DNA of 64,000 nucleotides, taken from NCBI RefSeq assembly GCF_008189685.1, contig NZ_CP043312.1:248001-312000 (forward strand), read 5' to 3'. The notes under the pieces are model-generated. The model ran no database searches and was not told the DNA's origin. It was given only the letters and a program-made list of their open reading frames with translations. Shown here piece after piece: positions 43,816 through 53,211 of this stretch. Numbering within the stretch: position 1 is the stretch's first letter; each line of letters begins with the position of its first letter. The DNA is from Candidatus Sneabacter namystus (GTDB lineage Bacteria > Pseudomonadota > Alphaproteobacteria > Rickettsiales > Rickettsiaceae). Both the position numbers and the translations under genes were made by a program.

Positions 43816-44242
43816 TAAAAGTGCCAAGTATCACTACCATATAGAAGAAAAATATGAATCTGGTATAATTCTGGAAGGTGCGGAAGTTAAATCTATAAGA
43901 TCCGGTAAGGTTAATATAGAAAAGTCGTATGTTTTTTTTAATAAGGGTGAGCCGTGTTTGACAGGGGCGTACATAGGTTCTTATAGTCATTCTAGTGCAT
44001 TTGCTCCTGATCCTTATCGTGTTAGGAAGTTGTTGCTTAACAAAAGGGAAATAAGAAAGCTGTTTGGTAAAGTAAAAACAAAGGGATATTCAGTCATTCC
44101 TTGTGTTATATATTTTAATGATCGTAACAAAGTAAAGGTTGAAATAGCATTGGTGCGTGGAAAAAAATCCCATGATAAAAGGGAAGCCATTAAGCAAAGA
44201 GAATGGAGTAGAGATAAGGCCAGAATATTAAAATGTAATTGA
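43793..44242 (+). CDS. smpB: SsrA-binding protein SmpB
   Basis: Binds tmRNA and brings it to stalled ribosomes for trans-translation. The signature is complete: KYHYHIEEKYESGIILEGAE, VKSIRSGKVN, and the basic tail ending KSHDKREAIKQREWSRDKAR. The length of 149 residues is normal. It begins within dapA. tmRNA itself is not in this window. Confidence 0.96.
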   Translation: MRKVAAINKSAKYHYHIEEKYESGIILEGAEVKSIRSGKVNIEKSYVFFNKGEPCLTGAYIGSYSHSSAFAPDPYRVRKLLLNKREIRKLFGKVKTKGYSVIPCVIYFNDRNKVKVEIALVRGKKSHDKREAIKQREWSRDKARILKCN

Positions 44243-44245
44243 ATA

Positions 44246-44893
44246 ATGCGTAAGGTTATATTTTCTTGTTTTATTTTCTTTTCTTGTGTAGTTTTGCTGT
44301 TTTGTGCAACTACTAAAAAAGAGTCTTGTGATAATGCGATTCCTGTAATAGAGCCAGATGCTACCCCATATAAAGTGATGTATAGTCATTGTCGACAATC
44401 TGAGGATATAGAAAATTGTGGGTATTCTTTATACAAATGTTTTACTGGTGGTGGTATTGATCACATAGAAGATGCACAGGTGTCCAATGCCAATGAAAAG
44501 CCTGTGGCTATACAAATCAACTGTAGTAGTGAAACTGATACTGATGTAAGCGAGACTTATACTGGGCACTTTGTTCCAATGAAGATTGTCAATTCCACGT
44601 GTGTTAACCAGTCTCATCTAGGTACTAATTTAACAAAAAGGTGCTATAGAGTGCGTATTAGTTGTATTCGTTCTCACGAGCATTCTCAGTTATTAAAAAG
44701 GCATATTGTTGCACAACAACCTTTACTTTTTTGCTATGATTCTTTTTTGATAGAGAAAGTCAATGTTGGATATGGTAAACATTTGTATTATTTATCAATG
44801 GGTGAATATAACACAAAGGCACGTGCTGTTAAAATGTCTAGGAAGTTAAGAGCCTGTAGTCATGACTGTAAAGTATGTTTTATAAAAGAGTAG
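44246..44893 (+). CDS. Exported cysteine-rich protein with SPOR-like C-terminus
   Basis: 215 residues starting with a hydrophobic signal segment (about 4-20, VIFSCFIFFSCVVLLF). The middle is low-complexity. The C-terminal 75 residues (CYRVRISCIRSHEHSQLLKR, then LYYLSMGEYNTKARAVKMS) resemble a SPOR domain, which binds denuded glycan strands at the septum. Fifteen cysteines occur in all, twelve of them after residue 20, so several disulfides are possible if exported. It follows smpB by 3 bases. SPOR assignment is moderate. Confidence 0.6.
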   Translation: MRKVIFSCFIFFSCVVLLFCATTKKESCDNAIPVIEPDATPYKVMYSHCRQSEDIENCGYSLYKCFTGGGIDHIEDAQVSNANEKPVAIQINCSSETDTDVSETYTGHFVPMKIVNSTCVNQSHLGTNLTKRCYRVRISCIRSHEHSQLLKRHIVAQQPLLFCYDSFLIEKVNVGYGKHLYYLSMGEYNTKARAVKMSRKLRACSHDCKVCFIKE

Positions 44894-44924
44894 AGTGTTT
44901 TTGTAATTTAGGTAGTTGGTTATT

Positions 44925-45236
44925 ATGTCTTTAAATATTAGTGACGTTAAAAAGCTGTGTCGTCTTTCTAAGATTGATATAGATGATGATTCTTTAGATG
45001 ATGTTCATAAAAGTATCTCAAACATTTTAGATTTGATAGATTGTACTTTAAATGTAGAGTGTAACACGGAAGATGCTTTGCACGTTGATACCAATGTAAC
45101 ACAGCATTTTAGGGAAGATGTTGCAGTAGACGGAGCATCTTATAATGAATTGTTTTGTAACCTTGCAGATAATGATCGCAAGAAATCTATGAAGACAGGA
45201 TATTATCATGTCCCAAAAGTAATAGATGTGGGATAA
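44925..45236 (+). CDS. gatC: Aspartyl/glutamyl-tRNA amidotransferase subunit C
   Basis: Small structural subunit of GatCAB, which converts Glu-tRNA(Gln) and/or Asp-tRNA(Asn) to the amide. LNISDVKKLCRLSKIDI near the N-terminus and FREDVAVDG near residue 67 match GatC. The length of 103 residues is normal. I use the ATG at 44925 rather than the TTG nine bases before. gatA and gatB follow, a compact gatCAB unit. Confidence 0.92.
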   Translation: MSLNISDVKKLCRLSKIDIDDDSLDDVHKSISNILDLIDCTLNVECNTEDALHVDTNVTQHFREDVAVDGASYNELFCNLADNDRKKSMKTGYYHVPKVIDVG

Positions 45237-45292
45237 GGTAGAAGTTGTGTCAAAAAGTTCATTTTTTTTAAACTATCAAGGTATTGGTTGGT

Positions 45293-46744
45293 ATGAGTTC
45301 TTTATGTAAGCTTTCTATAAGTGAAGCTTTACATGGGCTAAATAAAGGAAAATTTTCTTCCACAGAGCTCACAAAAAGCCATTTGGATAGCATAGAACGA
45401 AATAGACATTTATCAGCATATATTACAGAAACCAAAGAGATAGCTTTAAAGCATGCTCAAGAATCTGATGCACGACGCGCGAAAGGAGAAACGTTGGCAT
45501 TAGATGGTATACCTATGTCCATTAAGGACAATTTTTGCACGTCAGGTGTTCGTACAACCTGTGGCTCTAAAATGTTAGAGCATTTTGTGCCGAGTTATGA
45601 TTCCACTGTAACTACCAAGTTAACTCAAGCAGGATTTATATGTTTAGGTAAGGCAAACATGGATGAATTTGCTATGGGATCTAGTAACGTTACTAGTTAT
45701 TTTGGCAAAGTTATCAACCCCTGGTCTTCTGATAATGTGTTGGTACCTGGTGGTTCTTCTGGTGGTTCTGCAGTATCTGTAGCCGCCAATATGGCTATGG
45801 CATCTGTAGGTACAGATACTGGTGGTTCAGTGAGACAACCTGCTGCTTTTACTGGAATAGTGGGATTAAAACCTAGCTATGGGCGTGTTTCAAGATGGGG
45901 GATAATGCCTTTTGCTAGCTCATTAGATCAAGCGGGTGTGTTAGCTAGGTCTGTACGGGACGCTGCTCTTATACTTTCGTGCATCATGGGTTTTGATGAA
46001 AAAGATGCTACTAGTACTGATATTCCAGTACCTCATCTTTTAGATGAGGTCGATAAAAACGTAAAAGGTTTGAGAGTTGGTATTCCAAGAGAGCTAATGA
46101 AATTTGATTTACATTCATCTGTATCTCATGGCTGGCAGGTTGCTATGAAAGTGTTAGAAAAAGAAGGTGTGCATTTTCAAGATATATCTTTGCCTTATGC
46201 CCAAGAGGCATTAGCTGTTTATGCTATTGTATCTTTTGCGGAAGCTTCTTCGAATTTAGCTATGTATGACGGTGTACGTTATGGTTATAGGACAAAAGAA
46301 TACAAGTCTTTTAATGATATGGTTAGTAAAAGTAGATCTGAGGCTTTTGGTGACGAAGTAAAACGTAGAATTTTAATAGGAAATTATCTGTTATCTGCTG
46401 GATTTATGGATAAATATTATCTTAAGGCTCGAAAAATGCGTGATATAATTTGCAGAGCTTTTGAACAGATTTTCACAAACGTTGACGCCATTCTTTTTCC
46501 TACAGCTCCTACCCCTGCTTTTTCCGTTGATGACATTACAGATAATCCTACCGATATGTACAAGAACGATATATTTACCGTGTTTGCTAATCTTGCTGGT
46601 TTACCTAGTATATCTGTACCTCTTTTACCTGATGGAAAATTACCTATAGGTATGCAGTTGATGGGGAAAAAATATGATGAGAAGGTAATAATTCAGTTGG
46701 CACGTTCTATAGAGCGAAACGTCAGTGTTTGTTCACATAAATAA
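45293..46744 (+). CDS. gatA: Aspartyl/glutamyl-tRNA amidotransferase subunit A
   Basis: Glutaminase subunit releasing ammonia for transamidation. The Ser-Ser-Lys amidase triad is present: lysine in PMSIKDNFC, serines in PGGSSGGSA and GTDTGGSVRQPAAFTG. The length (483 residues) is normal. The ATG at 45293 is preferred to a TTG nine bases upstream. It lies between gatC and gatB. Confidence 0.96.
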   Translation: MSSLCKLSISEALHGLNKGKFSSTELTKSHLDSIERNRHLSAYITETKEIALKHAQESDARRAKGETLALDGIPMSIKDNFCTSGVRTTCGSKMLEHFVPSYDSTVTTKLTQAGFICLGKANMDEFAMGSSNVTSYFGKVINPWSSDNVLVPGGSSGGSAVSVAANMAMASVGTDTGGSVRQPAAFTGIVGLKPSYGRVSRWGIMPFASSLDQAGVLARSVRDAALILSCIMGFDEKDATSTDIPVPHLLDEVDKNVKGLRVGIPRELMKFDLHSSVSHGWQVAMKVLEKEGVHFQDISLPYAQEALAVYAIVSFAEASSNLAMYDGVRYGYRTKEYKSFNDMVSKSRSEAFGDEVKRRILIGNYLLSAGFMDKYYLKARKMRDIICRAFEQIFTNVDAILFPTAPTPAFSVDDITDNPTDMYKNDIFTVFANLAGLPSISVPLLPDGKLPIGMQLMGKKYDEKVIIQLARSIERNVSVCSHK

Positions 46745-46756
46745 GGTTGTAAGGTT

Positions 46757-48220
46757 GTGTATATAGAAGGAACATCAGGACTGTGGGAATATGTTATTGG
46801 TCTTGAAGTGCATGCTCAAATTGAGTCGAAAACAAAACTTTTCTCTTCTTCTGGTACAACGTTTGGTGCGGTGCCTAATAGTCAGGTATCTCTCATAGAT
46901 GCTGCTTTTCCTGGTACACTTCCTGTTTTGAATATGGTTTGTGTGGAGAAGGCTGTTAGAGCATGTTTTGGTATTAATGCTAATGTAAGTTTAGTATCGT
47001 CTTTTGATAGGAAGCACTATTTTTATCCAGATTTGCCAAGAGGGTACCAAATTTCTCAGTTTTATTATCCAATAGGAAGGGATGGCTGGATCGATATTAA
47101 ATCTCAAAAAGGTAATGTGCGACGCATTACAATAGATAGGCTGCATTTAGAACAAGATGCTGGAAAGAACGTTCATGATATGGAAGAATTTGATACTTGT
47201 ATAGATTTAAATCGTGCTGGTGTAGCATTAATGGAGATAGTATCTAACCATGACATAAGATCTCCTTTTGAAGCTGGAGAATATTTAAAAAAGCTACGAA
47301 GTATATTAAGATGCGTTGGTTCTTCTAGTGGTGATATGGAAAAAGGAGCGATGAGATGCGATGCAAATGTTTCAGTGAAACGTGTTGGAGATGAAACTCT
47401 TGGAGTAAAATGTGAGATAAAAAATCTTAATTCTATAAAGCATGTAGTAAAAGCACTTGAGTATGAAGGAAAGGCACAGGTGCGCTGTATTGAAGAAGGG
47501 CAAAAAGTTAGGCAGTCTACTATGTTATTTTTGCCCGATACATGTCAAACAAAGGTTATGAGGTATAAAGAAGATTCACAAGATTACAAGTATTTTCCGG
47601 ATCCTGACTTACCGCCTGTGTTATTGTCACTGGATTATATAGAAGGCGTGAAGGCATCTGTTCCAGAGCTGCCGCATGAAAAATCTAAAAGGTATATGAG
47701 CGATTTCGGTCTTTGCGAAACTGATGCTGAGATACTGTCTTCTGATATCTATGTTGCTAATTATTTTGAATCTGTTGTAAGGCAAAATGCCCCTCCAAAG
47801 ATAGCATCTAATTGGATAATTAGCTATTTGTTCAGCTTGTGTAATGAAGCTGATATAGAGATATCCAACAGTAAAGTTACCCCTTCTAGTTTAGCTGAAG
47901 TAATATCATTGTTACAACAGGAATATATATCTAGTAAATCTGCAAAAACAGTACTGGGGCATATTTTTGTTCATGGAGGAAATCCCAAAGATGTTGTTGA
48001 TAAACTGAACTTAGCTCAGGTGATTGATGTTGACCTTATACGCAAATGGGTCAAATGCGTGTTGATTAGAGAACACGATACAGCAGTTGCTTACAATAAC
48101 GGTAGGCATAAGGTATTTAATTTTCTTGTTTCTCAAGTTTTTAAAGAAAGCAAAGGGCGTGCTAGTCCTTCGCTAGTTCAATCTGTATTGCTAGAGGAGC
48201 TAAAAAATATAAAAATTTAG
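46757..48220 (+). CDS. gatB: Aspartyl/glutamyl-tRNA amidotransferase subunit B
   Basis: Kinase subunit that activates the misacylated tRNA. GLEVHAQIESKTKLFS, RKHYFYPDLPRGYQISQF, HLEQDAGK and YKYFPDPDLPPV are hallmark segments; the C-terminal YqeY-like tail is present. The length of 487 residues is normal. The start is a GTG at 46757, 12 bases after gatA. Completes gatCAB. Confidence 0.96.
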   Translation: MYIEGTSGLWEYVIGLEVHAQIESKTKLFSSSGTTFGAVPNSQVSLIDAAFPGTLPVLNMVCVEKAVRACFGINANVSLVSSFDRKHYFYPDLPRGYQISQFYYPIGRDGWIDIKSQKGNVRRITIDRLHLEQDAGKNVHDMEEFDTCIDLNRAGVALMEIVSNHDIRSPFEAGEYLKKLRSILRCVGSSSGDMEKGAMRCDANVSVKRVGDETLGVKCEIKNLNSIKHVVKALEYEGKAQVRCIEEGQKVRQSTMLFLPDTCQTKVMRYKEDSQDYKYFPDPDLPPVLLSLDYIEGVKASVPELPHEKSKRYMSDFGLCETDAEILSSDIYVANYFESVVRQNAPPKIASNWIISYLFSLCNEADIEISNSKVTPSSLAEVISLLQQEYISSKSAKTVLGHIFVHGGNPKDVVDKLNLAQVIDVDLIRKWVKCVLIREHDTAVAYNNGRHKVFNFLVSQVFKESKGRASPSLVQSVLLEELKNIKI

Positions 48221-48231
48221 TTTTTATTATT

Positions 48232-48259
48232 AGGTATTAATATTTGTAGTAAAATACCT
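48232..48259 (+). terminator. Weak hairpin after gatB
   Basis: AGGTATT at 48232-48238 pairs with AATACCT at 48253-48259 around a 14-base loop, followed by TGCTTTCTT. The stem is short and AT-rich, so termination after gatCAB is only a suggestion. Confidence 0.3.
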
Positions 48260-48329
48260 TGCTTTCTTAGTTATTACTCTATAGTGTTTCTTACCACGTA
48301 AGAGATATATCAAATTTCGGTCTAGATGT

Positions 48330-49688
48330 ATGAATATAGAAAAATACAATGCTGATGAGTCTATACGTAGAGTTTTTTTTCTACTAAAAAGCGGTAGATA
48401 TAACGAGGCAAGGGAAATTTTACTTACTTTGCATTATGCAGATATTGCTGCTGTGTTAGATCAAGTATGTGAGGAAGATGAAGTAGAAGAGTTTTTGCGA
48501 TCTGTTGTATACGGTCTTTCGCCTGATACAATAGCGTGTTTGGATCGTCACACTTTCACCATTTTTCTTGATTTAATTGGTCCTCATAAGGTTGCCAGTT
48601 TATTGGATAAATTGGATCTTGCTGATGCTATAGAGATAGTTAGTAGGTTTAATGATCCGAAGATGAGAGAAGAAATTATAGGGTATTGTAGTGGAGAGAG
48701 GCCAAAAGATATAGCATTAGGATTATCTTATTTAGATAAAACAGTCGGAAGAGTGATGGATAGAGCAGTGTTTGTTTTTGCAGACACGTCTATTAAAGAT
48801 ACTCTAGATGTTTTAGTAAAGCAAAAACTCAAAAAGAGGATGTATGCTGTGATAGTTGTAGATGCAAAATATAAGCCTGTAGCAAGCGTTAGTCTAATTA
48901 ACTTAATCCGTGCTTCTAATAAAAATAAAGCTGTTTCTGAGATAGCAGACACAGCAATACAGGTAGTCACTACTAATACTGATTTGGATAGACTATCATA
49001 TCTTTTTAAGCAATACGGCTTAGATGTTATACCTGTCGTGAACAAATTAGGGAAAGTTGTAGGTATGGTATCTATTGATGACATGATAAAGATAGTTGCT
49101 CAAGAGGTAGAAGAAGACGTCATGCATCTTGGTGGAGTTCACCAACTTGATAGATTTGCTGGTTTTGTTGATATTGTGAAAGGTAGGTTATTTTGGTTGA
49201 TATTGAATCTTGTAATTTCAGGTGTAGGGTACACTTTAGTGGTTGGCAGTTTTGTTGATACCATAGAGCGTACCGTGATTATTTCAGCTATTTTACCAGT
49301 TATAGCTTCAATGTCTGGTAATGCTGGCACTCAAGTGATGACTATTACTGTAAGAAGTTTAGCGTCAATAGGTAGTGTGAAGAAATATTTTTTTAGTAGA
49401 GTAATTAGCAAAGAGCTTAGCGTTGCTTTTTTTAATAGCATAGCTTTAGCTCCTATTGGTTCTCTCTTTCTTTGGTTGTTGTATCGCAAGGTAAAGCTTA
49501 GTTTGCTGTTTGGTTTATCTTTGGCTATTAGTTCTTTTTTAGCTGGTATTTTAGGTTTTTCTGTACCTATCATGTTCAAAATGTTTAAAATAGATCCTGC
49601 TGCTTCTTCTGGCGTTGTTGTAACGAATTTAACAGATTGGCTTAGTCATTTATCAATGTTACTTTTAGTATACTATTTCCTTTTTTAG
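48330..49688 (+). CDS. mgtE: Magnesium transporter MgtE
   Basis: Mg2+ channel. An N-terminal helical MgtE_N domain (about 10-120) precedes two CBS domains (about 130-250, with VGRVMDRAVFVF and GMVSIDDMIKIV) that sense cytoplasmic Mg2+. The five-helix pore domain has LWLILNLV-like and ASMSGNAGTQVMTITVRSLA, the selectivity region. The length of 452 residues is normal. No magnesium riboswitch is evident in the 109 bases upstream. tRNA-Lys follows 80 bases later. Confidence 0.93.
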   Translation: MNIEKYNADESIRRVFFLLKSGRYNEAREILLTLHYADIAAVLDQVCEEDEVEEFLRSVVYGLSPDTIACLDRHTFTIFLDLIGPHKVASLLDKLDLADAIEIVSRFNDPKMREEIIGYCSGERPKDIALGLSYLDKTVGRVMDRAVFVFADTSIKDTLDVLVKQKLKKRMYAVIVVDAKYKPVASVSLINLIRASNKNKAVSEIADTAIQVVTTNTDLDRLSYLFKQYGLDVIPVVNKLGKVVGMVSIDDMIKIVAQEVEEDVMHLGGVHQLDRFAGFVDIVKGRLFWLILNLVISGVGYTLVVGSFVDTIERTVIISAILPVIASMSGNAGTQVMTITVRSLASIGSVKKYFFSRVISKELSVAFFNSIALAPIGSLFLWLLYRKVKLSLLFGLSLAISSFLAGILGFSVPIMFKMFKIDPAASSGVVVTNLTDWLSHLSMLLLVYYFLF

Positions 49689-49716
49689 TTGTTTTGTTTG
49701 GGGTTTTTCATGACGC

Positions 49717-49743
49717 TTGACGCCTTGCTATCTATCATATAGT
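49717..49743 (+). promoter_or_regulatory. Candidate promoter for tRNA-Lys and der
   Basis: TTGACG at 49717-49722 and TATAGT at 49738-49743, with a short 15-base spacer, about 25 bases before the tRNA. A TAGTCT hexamer gives a 17-base spacer instead. Confidence 0.4.
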
Positions 49744-49768
49744 CTCTCTTAACTTATGTATTTGCAAA

Positions 49769-49840
49769 GGGCCCGTAGCTCAGAGGTAGAGCATCTGACT
49801 TTTAATCAGAGTGTCCTAGGTTCGATTCCTAGCGGGCTCA
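49769..49840 (+). tRNA. tRNA-Lys (anticodon TTT)
   Basis: Complete cloverleaf. GGGCCCG pairs with CGGGCTC (one G-U pair), the anticodon TTT is at 49801-49803 between TCTGA/TCAGA, and the T arm is CTAGG/CCTAG. The CCA end is not encoded: the discriminator A is followed by CTTTT. der begins 25 bases later. Confidence 0.95.
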
Positions 49841-49865
49841 CTTTTTTTTATTTTCATTTTTTCGT

Positions 49866-51164
49866 GTGCTTAAGGCTATTTTAATTGGACGTACTAATGT
49901 TGGTAAATCTACTCTCTTTAATTCTTTAAGGTTTAAAACTAAATCTCTTCCTTCAATTTCTTTTGATAGGCATGGCGTCACACGGGATTGTAATGTTGCA
50001 TTAGCTTTATTAAGTGATCTAAACTTTTTGTTGACTGATACACCTGGTATTTTGGAATGTGATAACCAAGACAATTATATAAGAAAACGTTGTGAAGAAT
50101 GCGATGTATTATTTATGGTTGTGGACGGTTCACAAGGTGTTACTCCAAAAGATCTTAAAGTTGCAGATTTTATAAGACCGTTGCATAAAACAACAGTGCT
50201 TGTAGTAAACAAGAGTGACAAAGGTGTTTGTGATTATGAAGAGTTATATGGGTTAGGTTTTGGAGATCCTATTTATGTTTCTTCTGTACAAAAACATGGT
50301 TTTGAAGATCTATATGGCTGTTTAAATATCGCAAAAGAGTCTAATGAGGTAGACTCTACTATAGATAATAATGACATTTTTTTATCTGTAATAGGAAGGC
50401 CCAATACGGGTAAGTCTACGCTTGTAAATTCTGTGGCGAGGCGACAAATCGTTACAGTAGATAATAAAGCCGGTACTACAAGAGATGCTATTAAAGTATC
50501 TATTAATTTTTGTGATAAAACGCTTTCTATAATAGATACAGCGGGCATAAAAAAAAGAGCATCTAGAGATAAATTAGATTATTTGTCTTTTAATAGCACA
50601 GTATATGCAATATCTATGAGTGACGTTGTCGTACTTGTAGTAGATGCTCAAGAAGAGTTAAGCAGGCAAGATATAAGAGTTCTTGATATTGCAGTGCAAA
50701 ACGATAAATCTATTGTAGTTGTTGTTAATAAGATAGATTTAGTTAAACGAGACTTGAATAAGGTCAAAAAGTATTTTGATCCTACTGTTGCAAAGATTAC
50801 TAAAGCAAGTGTTTTATACATTTCTGCTTTAAATTCTGTGGGAATAGCTCATTTATTAAAAACGTGCTGTGATTTATATGAGAAGTCTAGATCTTTTATT
50901 TCTACTAGTAAGTTAAATAATTGGCTTCGTTCTGCTGTGGAGAAAAACCTTCCTGGGATATATAACGGCAAATCAATAAAATTTAAGTATGGTGTATGTG
51001 TAAAAACTAACCCTTTAACTATAAGGCTATTTTGTAATTTCCCTCATTCTGTAGGTGAAAATTATAAAAGATATTTGCATAACAGTCTGAGTACCGCTTT
51101 TGCAATAAAGGGAATGCCGGTAAAATTTATCTTTTCTAAGTCAAATAATCCATACAAAGCATAA
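49866..51164 (+). CDS. der: Ribosome assembly GTPase Der (EngA)
   Basis: Tandem-GTPase required for 50S maturation. The first G domain has GRTNVGKSTLFNSL, TDTPGIL and VVNKSDKG. The second has GRPNTGKSTLVNSV, DTAGIKKRA and VVNKIDLV. A KH-like domain ends the protein (about 345-432, with IKFKYGVCVKTNPLTIRLF). The length of 432 residues is normal. The start is a GTG at 49866, immediately before the P-loop segment, leaving a very short N-terminus. It is probably co-transcribed with tRNA-Lys. Confidence 0.96.
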   Translation: MLKAILIGRTNVGKSTLFNSLRFKTKSLPSISFDRHGVTRDCNVALALLSDLNFLLTDTPGILECDNQDNYIRKRCEECDVLFMVVDGSQGVTPKDLKVADFIRPLHKTTVLVVNKSDKGVCDYEELYGLGFGDPIYVSSVQKHGFEDLYGCLNIAKESNEVDSTIDNNDIFLSVIGRPNTGKSTLVNSVARRQIVTVDNKAGTTRDAIKVSINFCDKTLSIIDTAGIKKRASRDKLDYLSFNSTVYAISMSDVVVLVVDAQEELSRQDIRVLDIAVQNDKSIVVVVNKIDLVKRDLNKVKKYFDPTVAKITKASVLYISALNSVGIAHLLKTCCDLYEKSRSFISTSKLNNWLRSAVEKNLPGIYNGKSIKFKYGVCVKTNPLTIRLFCNFPHSVGENYKRYLHNSLSTAFAIKGMPVKFIFSKSNNPYKA

Positions 51165-51180
51165 TTGATTTTACATTAAG

Positions 51181-52047
51181 TTATTTGAGAAAATTTTTTA
51201 TTTTTAACAGATCAAACCATGAATCTTTTTTTCTTGCCGGTTGCCTTAGCAAATAAGCAGGATGGAAGATTGCTGTCGTATCTATTGATTCTTTACAATA
51301 TTTGTTTATATATTTGAAATATTTTCCTCTTATTGTTGATATTGTTTTATCGTACCCTAGTATGCTAGATATTGCCGTGCTGCCCGCTAGCAACAGTAGT
51401 TTTGGTTTGATTAATGCTATGTGTTTTTCTAAGAAAGGTTTACATGATTCTATCTCCATATTTGTTGGTTTTCTGTTTGCAGGTGGTCTCCAAAAAACAG
51501 TGTTAGTGATATAGACATTTGATTTTCTAGACAAACCAATAGTGCTTAGCATAAGATCAAGCAATTTCCCACTATCTCCGCAAAAAGGTATTCCTTGAGC
51601 GTCTTCATTTGTTCCGGGAGCTTCGCCAATAATCATTACCGTTGCCGGTATTACTCCATCACAAATAACAGTATTTGTAGCAAATTTTTTTAGTTGACAG
51701 TCTTCGAAATCTTTTATCGCTATGTATAACTCCTCTAGAGAATGTACTGCATCTGCGGCTTTATATGCCTTGCTTATCGTTTTATCTTTTGTAGGATCTA
51801 CTACATTTGTCTTTATCGTGAACTTTTCTTCACTTTTTTTTGCAGATATTTTTATGTACTTTCTATTATTTCTCTCTGAAGATTCAAGGGCAGTGTCATT
51901 TTTATCTATTAAATTCACACTTTTGCCACACGATAAAGTGTCTGTGAATTGGGGTGTATTTATTTTACTAGTGAGATTGTTTACATACTTATAGATCTTT
52001 GTATCAATGCCCATAATCTTAAGCCACAATCTATTATTGTTACTCAT
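51181..52047 (-). CDS. Family 4/5-type uracil-DNA glycosylase
   Basis: Removes uracil from DNA to start base-excision repair. Conserved segments are VMIIGEAPGTNEDAQGIPFC, GDSGKLLDLMLS, YITNTVFWRPPANRKPT and IFHPAYLLRQPARK, matching the alphaproteobacterial form of the type-4 enzyme. An N-terminal extension of roughly 100 residues is poorly conserved. Cysteines at DCQLKKFATNTVIC and SCKPFL may be iron-sulfur ligands but not all four are obvious. It lies 4 bases after dnaJ, apparently in its operon. Confidence 0.88.
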   Translation of the reverse strand: MSNNNRLWLKIMGIDTKIYKYVNNLTSKINTPQFTDTLSCGKSVNLIDKNDTALESSERNNRKYIKISAKKSEEKFTIKTNVVDPTKDKTISKAYKAADAVHSLEELYIAIKDFEDCQLKKFATNTVICDGVIPATVMIIGEAPGTNEDAQGIPFCGDSGKLLDLMLSTIGLSRKSNVYITNTVFWRPPANRKPTNMEIESCKPFLEKHIALIKPKLLLLAGSTAISSILGYDKTISTIRGKYFKYINKYCKESIDTTAIFHPAYLLRQPARKKDSWFDLLKIKNFLK

Positions 52048-52051
52048 GAGG

Positions 52052-53164
52052 CTACCAAAGATTTTTTACCTTTTCAAAGAAACTTTCTTTATCTGCGCCC
52101 TTCTCGGACTGTTCATTTTGTAGCTGTTCTATGATTTTTTGTTCTTTAGAAGATAAATTCTTTGGTACCTCTACACAAATTTTTGCTATTATATTACCTC
52201 TAACAGAGGAGTTAATATGGGGCATTCCCATCCCTTTTATCAGAATGTCTCGCTCACTTTGTGTCCCTTTTGGTATTTTTACTTCTATATCATGATTGTC
52301 TATACCTGGCAGTATGACTTTTCCTCCTAAGGCCGCTGTAGGAAATGGCACAGGTAGCCTGCAGTACAGATCATGTCCTTTAACTTTAAAAATAGGATGA
52401 GTTTTTATACTTATTGCTATAAATAAGTCTCCATTAGGGGCTCCTCTTATTCCGGCTTCTCCTTTGCTAGAAAATTTAATATGGTGTCCATCTTGTATAC
52501 CCCGTGGAATGGTAACACTTACTGTACATGTACCATTTTTTCTGCCGCTGCCAGAACAGGAGGTGCACATATCTTTTATTATTGTTCCTTGTCCTGCACA
52601 GTGAGGACATGTCTGTTTCATGTGCAAAAAACCCTGTTGAAGGGTTATTGTACCTTTACCTCTACAATGTGGGCATTCCTTCATGCTACTTGATTTGCTA
52701 CCCGTAGCATTACAATCTGTGCATCTTACTAAGGACGAAAAAGAAACTTCAGTTGTTATTCCTGTAAAAGCATCTTCAAGAGATATCTGCATATTGTATT
52801 TTATGTCAGCTCCTCTAGATGGTTTATTGTTGGGAGTTTTTCCCATGCCCATAAGGTCATCAAACATATCAAATATGTCAAAATCAAACGAGCTGCTACC
52901 ACCTGTACTTCCGAATCCAAAATCTCCTTTTGGATTTCCAGTAGCACCTCCTTGATATGACCCATACCTATCGTACTGAGCTCTTTTAGTGTCATCTTTC
53001 AAAATCTCATAGGCTTCATTTATCTCTTTCATTTTCTCCTTGCCTGCGGTTTTATCGCTACAGACATCTGGATGATGTTTTCTTGCTAACTTTCTGTAGG
53101 CTTCTGTAATGTCTTTCTTGCTAGCAGTTTTAGAGACTCCTAATATTGAGTAGTAGTCTTTCAT
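52052..53164 (-). CDS. dnaJ: Chaperone DnaJ
   Basis: Hsp40 co-chaperone of DnaK. The J domain (1-70) has KLARKHHPDVC with the HPD triad; a Gly/Phe-rich region (about 72-105) follows. Four zinc-binding CxxCxGxG-type repeats occur at about 141-210 (CTDCNATG, CPHCRGKG, CPHCAGQG, CTSCSGSG), then the substrate-binding C-terminal domains. The length of 370 residues is normal. Encoded after dnaK. Confidence 0.97.
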   Translation of the reverse strand: MKDYYSILGVSKTASKKDITEAYRKLARKHHPDVCSDKTAGKEKMKEINEAYEILKDDTKRAQYDRYGSYQGGATGNPKGDFGFGSTGGSSSFDFDIFDMFDDLMGMGKTPNNKPSRGADIKYNMQISLEDAFTGITTEVSFSSLVRCTDCNATGSKSSSMKECPHCRGKGTITLQQGFLHMKQTCPHCAGQGTIIKDMCTSCSGSGRKNGTCTVSVTIPRGIQDGHHIKFSSKGEAGIRGAPNGDLFIAISIKTHPIFKVKGHDLYCRLPVPFPTAALGGKVILPGIDNHDIEVKIPKGTQSERDILIKGMGMPHINSSVRGNIIAKICVEVPKNLSSKEQKIIEQLQNEQSEKGADKESFFEKVKNLW

Positions 53165-53211
53165 TTAACACATATTATGAGGGTAATTGACTATAAAGGT
53201 TGTACCAGGAA

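Noticed and set aside
48221-48329. Magnesium riboswitch before mgtE
   Set aside because: Only about 109 bases are available and no M-box or YkoK-like conserved elements are seen.
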